Assembly (NCBI GenBank): GCA_963969345.1
Contig: OZ017768.1
Location: 10,394,193 to 10,458,192 of the forward strand
Direction: 5' to 3'
Source of the DNA: Turbatrix aceti
Taxonomy: Eukaryota > Nematoda > Chromadorea > Rhabditida > Panagrolaimidae
DNA length: 64,000 bases
Below, piece after piece: positions 37,801 to 48,640 of the stretch. The position numbers and the translations under genes were made by a program. The notes beneath the pieces are model-generated. The model saw only the letters and a list, made by a program, of their open reading frames with translations. It made no database searches and was not told the DNA's origin. Every line of letters starts with the position of its first letter. The first letter of the stretch is position 1.

Positions 37801-40353
37801 TTGTGGCGTGCCATGGGATCCATGCCCGCAGTAGGTTCGTCCAGCAGTATGATGCCTGATTCACCGATGAGAGCAATGCCGACGCTGAGTTTTCTTTTTT
37901 GTCCTCCTGATAAATTCCGCGCTTGAACGTTTTCTGATCCGATGAGACCGATATTATCGATGACACTTTTCATAACTTCCGCTTTGATTGACTTTCCAGT
38001 TTTGATCGTGCCGTAAAAGTTTAGGTGTTCCACAACAGTCAACAGAGGAAACAGCGGGTCCCACTGAGGACAGAAACCAATGCTGTGATTGACATCAGGA
38101 TTCCCATTGTGGACAATCTCTATTTTCCCCGAAGTAGGGGTTATGAGTCCCGTAAGACAGCCGAAAATAGTGCTTTTGCCGGCTCCATTGTGGCCCAGCA
38201 GGCCCGTGACCTGGTTTTTATAAGCCACAAAGGATGCGTGGTTGACGGCGACTTCGCCGTTGTCCCAACGCTTAGTGACGTCGTCAATGATGATTCCTGG
38301 AGTCATATTACTGCTGATTTCTTCCTGTTCGCCAATGTAGTGAATATTTTCACGAGATTCCGTTAAAGTTTTATTGTTGGTTGTGTGCTGAAAAAGATAG
38401 GTTTTTATACATAAATATGTGAAATATTGCAAAACTAACCGCAGAAAGTTTTTTATCCAAGTAAAATGTCAGAAACACCGCTCCAAATACGTGCATCACC
38501 ATAACAGCAACTGTTACCAAAAACGGCACGTAAAAGTCGTAATTTGCTAACGAAAAATGATCCTGTGCTAAAAATTGGAATTTGGTATATTATCTAAAAA
38601 TGTTCTCAACATACAATAAAAACAGTGCAGATATAAATTCTCTAACGTTGCCTGTAAGGCCAAAAAGGGATGAAAAAGCATAACGACCGATGTTTTAAAC
38701 AAATCGTAAATTGAAAAGTTAAAAACGTAGTATGATGCAATGATACTGCCATGATAAACAAAGGTCAGCAGAATAGCGTAAGTTGTTTTAGATGTCAGTG
38801 TTGTCACGCAGAGTCCAGAATAAATAATAAAATGAGCGTAAATGAATAAAACGGCAAACATTGTCTTATCGAAAACCTAAACGGGAAATATTAGTTGGTA
38901 TAAAAATTCGACAAACACGTACCGGAGATTCCATCTCAAGTATAACACAAAACACTGGGATACTGTATAACCATATTTTGATAGTTGCCGTGACAAAATG
39001 TGACGCGTAATACGTGTACCTCGGCAGACCCATGACGATCATGTACGAATGAATGTTGTTTTCTTTCTCAGCCATTGCGTGCGAAATGGTAAATGCCATT
39101 GTAATTCCAAATATTGCCAGGTAAAGGTACTGCATGATCTGCAGAAAAATCAATGTACCGCTAGTTCCATTAATCAGTGGTTGCAATACTGCAACTGATA
39201 GAATCCATTCCGTTTTTGAGAAAAAAGCAGTAAAGGCTCGATTTGCGACGTATGAAGCGTAAATCTGCAGATCAAGTGTCGGCAAAACTGCACTTTGAAA
39301 AGGCGAGGGTCCAAAAAAAGATTGTCCAGCTTGAGTCAGGAGTATTTCGTATTCTGTTTGGGGTCCAATTTTGAGAAAATTGACATCTCCTTGTTCCATT
39401 GAACAATCTTTGAATATTGTTTTGTATGCATTCAGATTAAAATTTCTAAAAACATGCTATAATACTGGTACCCGGACTGGTGGACCACCCTTCCATGGAC
39501 TGGTGAGCAGTGCTGCCGAGTCCGGTACCCGACCCGTTTCGGGTTCGACCCGAAATACCCGGAATTTCGGGTCGGGTACGCGAAAGTTTTGAGTCCGAGT
39601 CCGATCCCGGGTCGAACCCGACCCAAAATAACAGAAATTTTTTGTCAGGGTCGGGAACCCGCAAATTTTCGTATAGTCAGTGTTTTCGGGTACCCGACAC
39701 GAAGATCCAACCTGGACCCGAAAATTTTGGGTACCCGACCCGGACCCGAAAACTTTTTCATAGAAGACAAGGGAATGGCACTAAATGTAGAGCCCTAGCT
39801 TAAAGCTTAAAGCTTAAAGTTTTGTTGGCATTTTTGAACTCGTTGATCACCGCCAACGGCAGGAAGCTTAAAGTTCTATACAATTTCCACTAGTTTGATA
39901 GTTTTGATAAAAAACGTTTGTCTTCGTTATTTAGGCGCACCCTGTATTTTTCCAAAATTTAAACCCACGCCTTTGTTAGTTTTAAGTCGCTCAGAGGGAT
40001 ATATATGACACCGAGTCTGGCCATGGCATGCCGTAACTCTGTCAGCTGTGATCAAGGGATTTGTGTTTCAAAAACGCTTACTTTGATGTGTTATAACTGC
40101 ATTGAGAGTCGAAGGAGTAAATTACTTCAAAATTCAGCGAATTGTTGTTTTTATTTGAAATAAGGTCTTTTATAACAGTGCCAAATTTGTAGATAACAAC
40201 CGTCACAAATACCACAATCAATACTGCAACAAAAAGCGATAGAACTCTTCTATTTGTGCATTTTAGCTCTTTTTTTAGAAAAAGTAGCAGTAATCCAGTT
40301 TTTGAGATATTCGCAGATTGAGTTAACAATGGTAAAATCTGTTTATTTACCAT
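34870..40353 (-). CDS. ABCA-subfamily full transporter, CED-7-like (gene C)
   Basis: Seven exons join in phase: 40353-40082, 39445-38923, 38876-38615, 38567-38440, 38387-36300, 36253-36062 and 36000-34870, giving about 1531 residues. Both NBDs are intact: GHNGAGKST, LSGGQ and LLDEPTAGMDP, then GANGAGKST, CSGGEKRR and IMLDEPTAGIDP. The first exon and part of exon 3 differ clearly from A and B, while exons 2, 5 and 7 match them closely, so the gene is a mosaic. I start at 40353 (MVNKQ, aligning with A). An in-frame ATG at 40413 would add 20 residues encoded by a local TGGATGCA repeat. Intron 1 holds a GGGTACCCGACCCG repeat block. The last 17 or so codons lie in repeat-derived DNA. Lipid export across a membrane is the family role; the substrate is unknown. 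Confidence 0.84.
39455..39760. repeat. Degenerate GGGTACCCGACCCG-type repeat block in intron 1 of gene C
   Basis: Many imperfect copies of GGTACCCGACCCGAAA and its complement, spaced irregularly. Genes A and B lack it at the same place. It looks like the core of a dispersed low-complexity element. It gives spurious open frames on both strands. Confidence 0.6.
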
Positions 40354-40403
40354 AGTGAGCTCTAAAAATTTTACGGTTTGAAACTTTGCAAATTTTACGG
40401 TTT

Positions 40404-40600
40404 GTGGATGCATTGATAAAAAAACGTGGATGCATTGATAAAAGCGCGTGGATGCAAAATCTGTGCGTGGATGACAGCCAGCGATTGCGTGGATGCATTT
40501 TCGGGTCTATTCATCCACGCAGTTATGTTGGTGCATCCATGCCGTGATTTTTACTCGTCGCATTTTCGTGGATGCCCTACCATGATTGCGTGGATGCAAT
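40404..40600. repeat. Cluster of GTGGATGCA motifs upstream of gene C
   Basis: At least eight copies of a TGGATG core, several as CGTGGATGCA, lie near 40404, 40426, 40447, 40466, 40488, 40567 and 40588, with inverted ones near 40512 and 40532. They sit directly upstream of the gene C start. They may be remnants of a mobile element or a cluster of factor sites. Confidence 0.5.
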
Positions 40601-40605
40601 ATTGG

Positions 40606-41530
40606 TCGACTGGTGTATTCAGATTTAAAAAAAAACACCTGTCCGTTCCGGAATTATCAATTTTGTTCACTTTTGCCTCATTTTGTGGCATTTTTTGGCT
40701 CCAGCATCCGTATTGCTCCGAGGAGTAAAGAAATGATTACGTAATATTAAAGCCCGTTTTTTTCTGCATCTGGCATACCAAACCGAAAAAATTTTCCTAC
40801 AAACCCAATTTAGTGAAGTTGGCCCCTTTATGGTGTCAACGCGGTCAAAACCGTACAAAAAGCGCGCGTTTTTGCTCAACAGCCAAAAAACAAGCGTGCG
40901 CGCGCATGCAAGAAGTCATGTTCAAAAAAACACCCTGAAGCCGATTTCTGTTAAATATGCTAACGGTCACTTGGGTAGGCTTAAACATGTCCCAAAGTCT
41001 GTCTTAGGCCATTTGCGCTTTTTATCCGACAATTTTGCGCATTGCTACAGCCGATAAAAAAACATGAAACTTCGAGATACCGTAACCTACTGCAAAATTA
41101 TGCAATAAAGGGCGTGATTAGCTTAAAACAATCTTTGAGACATGCCTGATCATACCCAAGTGACCGTAAGCATAAAAAACAAAAATCGGCTTTAGGGTGT
41201 TTTTTTGAACATGACTCCTTGCATGCGCGTGCACGCTCGCGATTGTTTTTTGGCCGTTGAGGGAAAACGCGCGCTTTTTGTACGGTTTTTGACCGAGTTG
41301 ACGCCATAAAGGGGCCAACTTCACTAAATTGGGTTTGTAGGAAAATTTTTCGGTTTGGCATGCCAGATGCAGAAAAAAACGGGCTTCAATACTACGTAAT
41401 CATTTCTTTACTCTTCGGAGCAGTACGGATGCTGGAGCCACAAAATGCCACAAAATGAGGCAAAAGTGAACAAAATCAATAATTCCGGAACGGACAGGTG
41501 TTTTTTTTTAAATCTGAATACACCAGTCGA
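40606..41530. mobile_element. Fold-back element P2 (925 bp)
   Basis: Two arms of about 400 bp, starting TCGACTGGTGTATTCAG at 40606 and ending with its complement at 41530, surround a spacer at about 41021-41130. The spacer resembles the P1 spacer: both contain AAACATGAAACTT, then GTAAC, then GCTTAAA in the same order. The arms differ from P1. No transposase is encoded. Confidence 0.75.
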
Positions 41531-41950
41531 TTTCTCGTGGCAATATACCCCTGTGTACCAGAAATCAAAAAAAAAAAAAGCTGTCAGTCAACGCATCCCG
41601 TTCCGGTCCCAGAATTTTGAAAAACTAAAAACATAGCCGTGTATCCGACCCTATTCCAAACATCCATGGAAAATTTCAAAAAAAAAATCTCAAAAAATGG
41701 CTGCCTAAGTGACCCCTTTAGTCAAAAAATACCTCTTTTTCGCCGCGCTCCTGCACAACGCGCATAAGAGCAAAAAATCCGGCTGCAGGCCGAAAACATA
41801 CAGAAATCCAAGCACAGTAATACAAAAAAGTCCAAAATTATTATCATGAATCCTTGATCCAATACGCCCTGTAGAACAAAGCCCCCTTCAAAGAGGGCTT
41901 TTGCGACAAATACATAGGTATTGAAAAGCGCGGGAAAATGAAGCACGATC
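41531..41950. other. Repeat-rich spacer, no gene seen
   Basis: An AT-rich stretch between two fold-back elements. The open frames on either strand have no splice context or recognisable domain. Confidence 0.4.
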
Positions 41951-42921
41951 CACAGTGGGAATTTCCCCTGCATTTTTGCGACCACGCGTGCGCACTCATT
42001 TCTTCCCGCGATTTTGTCTAGCCTCTTTTTTTGCTCGTTTTTTGCGAAGTGTGTTGTGTTCGACGAGGTATCCTGGAGCCAGGAATAGAGATTTCAATTT
42101 CGCATTTTTTTACATTACTAGGCTTGGATAGTCGTATGTTTTCGCGCCAGAACTGAATTTTTTTGTCTTGTGCGCTTTGCGTTGGAAGCCGGCAAAAAAC
42201 CGGTAATTTTGGATTTCGAAGGATCCCCACTTGGCTCAAAAACATCCGGTGTTCCCAAAAATTTTTTTGGGAACTACTATCAGTGTGGTACACCTCTATG
42301 CAAAGTTGCTTCTCGATCGATCCGATTCTTTTCGAGATATTTTCATATCAGCTCTTTCACTATCGGTGATCACAAATTCGGTGATAAATCACGCTACCGC
42401 CAGTCTGTTGTCGATCTTTTTTTTCGATATCGATTTCCTACATTACCTTGACTCAAACTAACGATATATGGCATCCATTGTTTTTTTTCCATAGGATAAT
42501 AGTCTTTCTAGTGGAAGTTAGGTGGTAGATAATTTCTCGAAAAGAATCGGATGGATCGAGAAGCGACTTTGCATAGAGGTGTACCACACTGATAGTAGTT
42601 CCCAAAAAAAATTTTGGGAACACCGGATGTTTTTGAGCCAAGTGGGGATCCTTCGAAATCCAAAATTACCGGTTTTTTGCCGGCTTCCAACGCAAAGCGC
42701 ACAAGACAAAAAAATTCAGTTTTGGCGCGAAAACATACGACTATCCAAGCCTAGTAATGTAAAAAAATGCGAAATTGAAATCTCTATTCCTGGCTCCAGG
42801 ATACCTCGTCGAACACAACACACTTCGCAAAAAACGAGCAAAAAAAGAGGCTAGACAAAATCGCGGGAAGAAATGAGTGCGCACGCGTGGTCGCAAAAAT
42901 GCAGGGGAAATTCCCACTGTG
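41951..42921. mobile_element. Fold-back element P3 with CACAGTG ends and 5-bp target duplication
   Basis: Perfectly matching terminal inverted repeats start CACAGTGGGAATTTCCC at 41951 and end with its complement at 42921. The arms are about 390 bp, around a spacer of about 190 bp. The pentamer CGATC flanks both ends directly. The element encodes no transposase, so it is non-autonomous. CACAGTG-like ends with a 5-bp duplication resemble Transib-type elements, but the superfamily is only inferred. Confidence 0.75.
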
Positions 42922-42973
42922 CGATCTAGGGGCGCATTTGTCCGTGTAGCGTTTTCTTATTAAGGTTATTTCT

Positions 42974-43595
42974 CAGAGTTGTTCGATTCGACAATTTTCA
43001 GCGCTCGCTCTGCTCGCGCTCTTTGAGCAATTCACTTTTTCGTGCTCGCTCTGCTCATGCTCTTTGAGTTCCTAAAATTTTCGCGCTCGCTCCGCTCGCG
43101 CTCTTTTATTCTCAGATCCTCTGCTCTTGCTCTGCTCACGCTCGTGAGTTGAGCAGGAGCGAGCAATGAGCAAACATGGCTCACACATAAAAATGTGAAT
43201 TTTGAGTCACAAATTCAGTCCCTCACAAAAAGAAAGACCGCGTATTGCTTGGAGATACCCCCAACATCGTGTTTTTGATCGAAACTACCAGTATTTTAGT
43301 ATTTGTAGCACTAAATTTATAGTGAGCAGTGCTCATTTAAAAAATTTCTCTTGCTCGCTCTGCTCGCGCTCTTTGAGCAATTCAATTTTCCGTGCTCGCT
43401 CTGCTCACGCTCATTGAGCACTCCAATTTTTCGCGCTCGCTCCGCTCGCGCTCGTGAGCTGAGCAGGAGCGAGCAGTGAGCAGGAGCAATTTGGTGAGCA
43501 TCGAACAACTCTGTTATTTCTTATTTAAGGCGCTCCTGCTCAGCTCACAAGCGCGAGCAGAGCGAGCACGGAAAATTGTCGAATCGAACAACTCT
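42974..43595. mobile_element. GCTCGCTC-repeat element with CAGAGTTGTTCG ends
   Basis: The left end reads CAGAGTTGTTCGATTCGACA at 42974. The right end is its near-perfect complement, ending near 43595. Both ends run into minisatellite-like blocks of GCTCGCTCTGCTCGCGCTC on opposite strands, with a unique centre (about 43200-43320). The CAGAG start suggests a non-autonomous hAT-like element. I could not find a clear target duplication. Confidence 0.5.
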
Positions 43596-45359
43596 AATAA
43601 CACAGGCCAGTCCAAATGCACGGATACTGCTCAAAAGCGCACTTTGCTCACTGATGGGCTGATTCTGTTGAATTTCGATATCTTTTCTTTGAACTTCTTT
43701 TGAGTCAGAACAAAAAAATGTTTTTCATCTGGCAATTTAAGCTTGCAATATTCTTTGATTTTTCTATCAGGCTGCAGGGAAAGTTTCTGGCCATTTGAAA
43801 AAAAAATGTTTTGTTTTTTTCCAGAAGGGCCTTGAAATTTTAATTGAGTAAAGAACAAGCGTCCGCCATACCACCCTCCGAGGCGATGGACCGACGACTT
43901 TGCGGCCTTCCACAACGCTCCTGCTAAGGACTTGTTTCTCATCTCGCTGCCTGACCCAGCCCGCTGCCGTCTACACATTATAGATTTAATTTGCCCAGGG
44001 ATCAAAAATGATGAATTACGCATAGATTTCATTTGCACACGGATTAAAAATTATAAGGGGAAAAAAGTTTTACTCGACTACAAAATTAAAGAGACAGTGA
44101 TGAGTATCGAGATTGCACGAAGAGGGCGCCGTCAATCGTAGCTACCTGCGTCACGTCGTAGTCCTAATATCGAATGGTACAAACGGTTACAAATTTCTTT
44201 ACTGTTTGTACCTCGGTAGTTTGAATTGTCGCCACTATGCGCTCATGGTTTTAACACAAAAACTTTTTTTTGCTATTTTCACATGCACAGAGTAGATATA
44301 TTTCGGACATAAAGATGGTTCTGGGGGTAATCGGCTACGGCAGATTTAATGGTGCCATCAAAAAATCAAAATTCGATCGATAAATCGATAATTTGAGGTA
44401 AAAATTACTGTAACTCACAAAATTATTAGCCGATTTCACAATAAATTATTGCATCGTGTTCTTCGTCCTTGAGAAAAAAAAAACATAAAAATTCTGTTCA
44501 TGAAATAAGAAGTTATTTTGAATTTAAAAATTAAAAGTAATAATTAATTTCGCGGTTCAAAATTAATATTTTTTTACCGGGCAAAGTTCGTTGCAAAGTT
44601 CAAGATGAACTTGATCACTATGCCAAAGCCGGCTTGGCACGAAGCTTCCGAAGGCAACACACTACGCGCATTTGCATGCGCGCACTGTGTTCTCCTTCGA
44701 CTGAAATGCTTCAGCGCGCACTTTTAGTATGAAAAAAAAATTGGAATTGAAATCATTTTTTATTTCATGCACCGAATTTGCTCATTTTTTCCGCAGCGGG
44801 GTTTTCGATACCGCTGATTTTATACAACAGAAAACTGTGTATCTATGTTTGATTCTGATGACTGTTTTGTAGTATTTTTGATATCACTGATTTTCGGCGC
44901 ACTTTTAAGTTTAAAAACAACGGCGCACTTCTTTAGAGTCACAACAAAGGAATGCTTTTTTTTTATCATTTGGCGATTGAAACTTGCGAATCTATATATT
45001 GCTATTAATAAAATTTTGTATTTGTTTCAATATTATTTGATTTTTTAATTTCAGAATAAATTGCAAACATTAAAGATCACGTTAAAGATCACATAAAAAC
45101 AATTTGATAGTTTATTTATTGTTGTCACGCTATTCATCACATGCAGTTGTTCTCTCATTGCTCGCTCCTACATACTTAGCTCACTTCTAAGATAAGCTTA
45201 CTCACAAAAAAATAAAATTGATGGTTTGGGTGACATCGAATGATAAGTGTGCTGTAAACAGGACTGTATAAAAAATAATACATTAAACGTTAAAACAAAA
45301 AAAACGTATTTTTAGCAATACAAAAAATGTTTTTTTTTCAAACAGGTAAATGTACATTT
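43596..45359. other. Repeat-rich intergenic DNA
   Basis: AT-rich DNA with weak open frames. The plus frame near 43851 contains PPRRWTDDF, faintly like the C-terminal part of some LINE reverse transcriptases, but too short to call. No splice-supported gene is seen. Confidence 0.35.
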
Positions 45360-45389
45360 CAACAGAGATGGCAGATAAGATCATTTGTT

Positions 45390-45945
45390 CGTGATCTGAT
45401 CTGGATTATCTGCGATCTGATCCGATCTGATCTGATCTGAACTATTGTATTCTTCGACCAACCAACAATTGCGGACGTGTTTGAAGTTGTAATTTTTTTT
45501 CTAGTTATCTGAATTATCTTTGATCTGATCTGGATTATCTCATTTGTGTTTTTCATAAAATCCGATGACGCGCTCGTCGTTTTAGTCAAAAACAAGGCTA
45601 AAGGGGGGGCCCCTACGGGGGCCCCAGGAAGGGAAAAGGAAGGAAGGGGAAGGCAAGGCAAGGTAAGGTAAAGGCATCAAGGAAGGATCAGAAGGATCGT
45701 AAAATCGAAAAGGATCGTCTATCGTTTTGTTGTTTATTTTCTTTTTGCTCGTTTTACGTTTATCTTTTGCCGATCATAATTTTACCGATAGAAAATAATT
45801 ATTTTTTGTTATTATCTTTTCGAATAACCGACGATTTGCATATTATCAAAATCAAATCAAATACATATAATCGTTTTTTGACCCGCTTTCAAATTTAAAA
45901 ATATTGGAATACATAAATATAATGGGGGCCCCTACGGGGCCCCAT
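45390..45945. repeat. Low-complexity block: GATCT repeats and two GGGGCCCC palindromes
   Basis: GATCT-type repeats occur at about 45391-45440 and 45520-45540. The near-palindrome GGGGCCCCTACGGGGCCCC occurs at about 45604-45625 and 45924-45943, about 300 bp apart. An AAGG-rich tract follows the first. No gene is seen. Confidence 0.5.
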
Positions 45946-45983
45946 GTAATTTGTTTACCGCTTTTATAAAATATAAGTAATAA

Positions 45984-46020
45984 TTTATTTATTTATTTAT
46001 TTCACCATTACTCAGTGGTT
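45984..46020 (-). mobile_element. Retroposon tail fragment
   Basis: On the minus strand this is the end of the same short retroposon as at 47920-48035: CCACTGAGTAATGGTGAAAT followed by an (AAAT)n tail. It is strongly truncated, and no clear target duplication is visible. Confidence 0.5.
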
Positions 46021-46400
46021 ATGGTGCTTTTCAATATCGCGCATCTTTCGTCACCGCCTAATAAATCCTCGCCCGCTGCAATCGCTTATTGACCCGTTTC
46101 AATGCATAAAACCAAACACAAAAAAATATTCAAAGAATAGGTACAAACACTAATACTGGGGCCCAGGAAAAATAGCAATTTAACAAAAATCATAAAATTA
46201 TGATACATGAATCAAAATTAATAACAACAATCACTTGTTTTGCCATCTTTCGCCATCACCCAATCGCCCACTGTCACCGCCGTTGCGGTTCTCTCGACTG
46301 ATGGCATGTGCGGCGCCGTCCGTCTCTGCACCCGCTGTCTGGTCCGCCCACTCACCATGGATTTCATTTTCTGAGAGATCAAAAAATTGAATTATTCAAA

Positions 46401-47415
46401 TTAACAGACAGTCTGTGAGCCGATTTGAATTCGACGACACAGCAATTTTTACACTTTCAAATGTTTTGTGCCAAAATTGTAGAGGACCCTAAGGGCAGTC
46501 TAAAACCGCAATATTAGATTTTTTTAAAATCAGATTCTGGAGATTTGGGTTCAGATGTGTTTTCAAAAAATAGGATGTCACGTGTTTTGTTTGCGGGGAA
46601 ATAATCTGAAAATTTGTTTAGAAGGGTTTCAAAAAACGGTGCACACGATAGCATACTCAGATTTTTTAAAAAACTACTGCAAATATTTTTTATTGAATTT
46701 CGCCTTCACAAAATCGTCTTTACCGTTCCTTAAAAAAAATAATCGGGCTATACCACCTATCCTATCTGAAAGAGCGATTTTTTTGACACATAACGTAGTG
46801 TTCTTTGAAAAAACGTAGAGTGCCTTCCGCCTTCTGGGTCCCGATTTGTGGTAAAAACTACATAAAAACCCCCTTTTTTGTGCTCGCGCGCGCGTGCGCA
46901 TGCGCGTGCGCACTTCCCGCCATGTTTTTTGAAGGGGTTTTTGGTCGTTTTTACTACAAATCGAGACCCAGAAGGCGGAAAGCACTCTACGTTTTTTCAA
47001 AGAACACTACGCTATGTGCCAAAAAAATCGCTCTTTCAGATAGGATAAGTGGTATAGTCCGATTATTTTTTTTAAGGAACGGTAAAGCCGATTTTGTGAA
47101 GGCGAAATTCAATAAAAAATATTTTCAGTAGTTTTTTAAAAAACCTGAGTATGCTATCGTGTGCCCCGTTTTTTGAAACCCCTCTAAACAAATTTTCATA
47201 TTATTTCCCCGCAAACGAAACACGTGACATCCTATTTTTTGAAAACACATCTGAACCCAAATCTCCAGAATCTGATTTTTAAAAAATCTAATATTGCGGT
47301 TTTAGACTGCCCTTAGGGTCCTCTACAATTTTGGCACAAAACATTTGAAAGTGTAAAAATTGCTGTGTCGGCCCTCTCCCCTTGTTTGTAAATCGGCTCG
47401 CAGACTGTCTGTTAA
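46401..47415. mobile_element. Fold-back element P4 (about 1.0 kb)
   Basis: A near-continuous palindrome with arms of about 485 bp meets at a short G+C-rich centre near 46880-46920 (alternating CG/TG). The outer ends read TTAACAGACAGTCTGTGAGC and its imperfect complement. An inner block GTCTAAAACCGCAATA matches the ends of P1, so P1 and P4 belong to related families. Mirror-image open frames on both strands are palindrome artefacts. Confidence 0.75.
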
Positions 47416-47919
47416 TTTTTAAAATGTTGAAAAAATTTTTTTCATACTCAGCAAAAAATGGCAATGCTATTGATATCACATTTGCCCCTACCCCAGTTAC
47501 TGGCACAAATTATTTTTTTGTAAACCAAAAATTCAAATTTGTTCATTTTTGATTTTTGATCGTCAAATGACCCATCATTATGATTGCCTATTTCCGAGGA
47601 ATTCAAAAATATTTTTTTCAACATTTTTAAAATTAATTTAACAGAATCATTTTTTTGTCTTACGCAATCGTCCTTGCGCTATCGCTCGCTCGCTCACACT
47701 CACCCACTTGACCCTGAGCCGCCTCCTCCCTCTATCGCGCTTTCGCCATTGACAATTTTGACAATTATGATAAAGCGCGCATTATCTTTTTCAAATCAAT
47801 GGCTCCGAGCCTAATGGTTTATGAGATCGTTGATAGCGTAAAATTTGGATTTTATCGAATATACATAACGTAAAATTAAAATTGTGGAGGTAATGTCTCA
47901 AAAGTTATTTAGGGGGGAT

Positions 47920-48035
47920 ATCAGCTGATAACACCTACGTGGACATCATTTGTGCCTCCTAACATCTGGTCTAATGATAACTAACCACTGAGTAATGGTG
48001 AAATAAATAAATAAATAAATAAATCAGCTGATAAC
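47920..48035 (+). mobile_element. Short retroposon insertion with 13-bp target-site duplication
   Basis: The direct repeat ATCAGCTGATAAC lies at 47920-47932 and 48023-48035. Between them, 90 bp carries GTGCCTCCTAACATCTGG, CCACTGAGTAATGGTG and a (AAAT)n tail. This is the longest of the local copies. The tail and the variable-length duplication mark LINE-type target-primed insertion of a SINE or a truncated LINE end. Confidence 0.75.
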
Positions 48036-48289
48036 TGTTTTCCTTATAGAAAAATTTGTAAAGGGTGGTTTGAACCGTGATGAACGCAAAACAACCATTG
48101 CTATCGAATTCTTTTATAAATACTTATAGGTTCTTTTCTTATTATTGAATCTTACTATTTAAATTTGACCTAAAAAAGTGTCATGGAAGCAAAAATAAGC
48201 CTTTTTTTTAATTTTGATCCCCCAATCCCCCGGGAGATTACTTTTGGGCGGGGGAATCCTCGGGGATCTCAGGGATAATCCCCCGAGGA

Positions 48290-48530
48290 ATCCCGGGGAC
48301 GTTCCCCGTGTCGCCACCCATTCTGGCTTAAAACATATGAAGTTGTAAAGTTGTCCTCGCTCCGAAATCCTGTCGTGAACTGCTTCAAAAAAAGTGCGAT
48401 TTTTTGCGCGCGTTTTCTCGAGTGCGCACCACAAAAGCCCGCTCGATTTGTAAAAATTCAAGCCCGATTCGTAAAATCCTAAGTTTTACCTCATTCAACG
48501 CGTCAAAACACGGAAAAAATGATATTAGCA
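48290..48530. repeat. Rearranged fragment of P1-type element
   Basis: About 65 bp here (CTCCGAAATCCTGTCGTG and neighbours) match the last exon of genes B and C. The following DNA resembles the arm and centre of P1 (ACGCGTCAAAACA, AAAAGCCCGC). It shows that the end of the B/C coding sequence is a dispersed repeat. Confidence 0.55.
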
Positions 48531-48640
48531 TGGACTCGATATCGATCATCAGAAATAATAAACTCACTAGTCGTTAACGTTGTCACGGTCATCGCACTGT
48601 CGTCAACGGTCTTAATCGTCAATCTGACACGTTGATACAC

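Noticed and set aside
39371..39803. Several 60-97 codon frames in intron 1 of gene C
   Set aside because: They are produced by the GGGTACCCGACCCG repeats.
40667..41361. Open frames with similar proteins on both strands
   Set aside because: They come from the two arms of fold-back element P2.
42018..42854. Identical 90-110 codon frames on both strands
   Set aside because: They come from the arms of fold-back element P3.
43851..43990. LINE reverse-transcriptase remnant (PPRRWTDDF in the plus frame)
   Set aside because: The similarity is to a short, common motif only. There is no RT core, endonuclease or tail nearby.
46674..47131. Two similar open frames of 108 codons on opposite strands
   Set aside because: They are mirror images created by palindrome P4, not genes.
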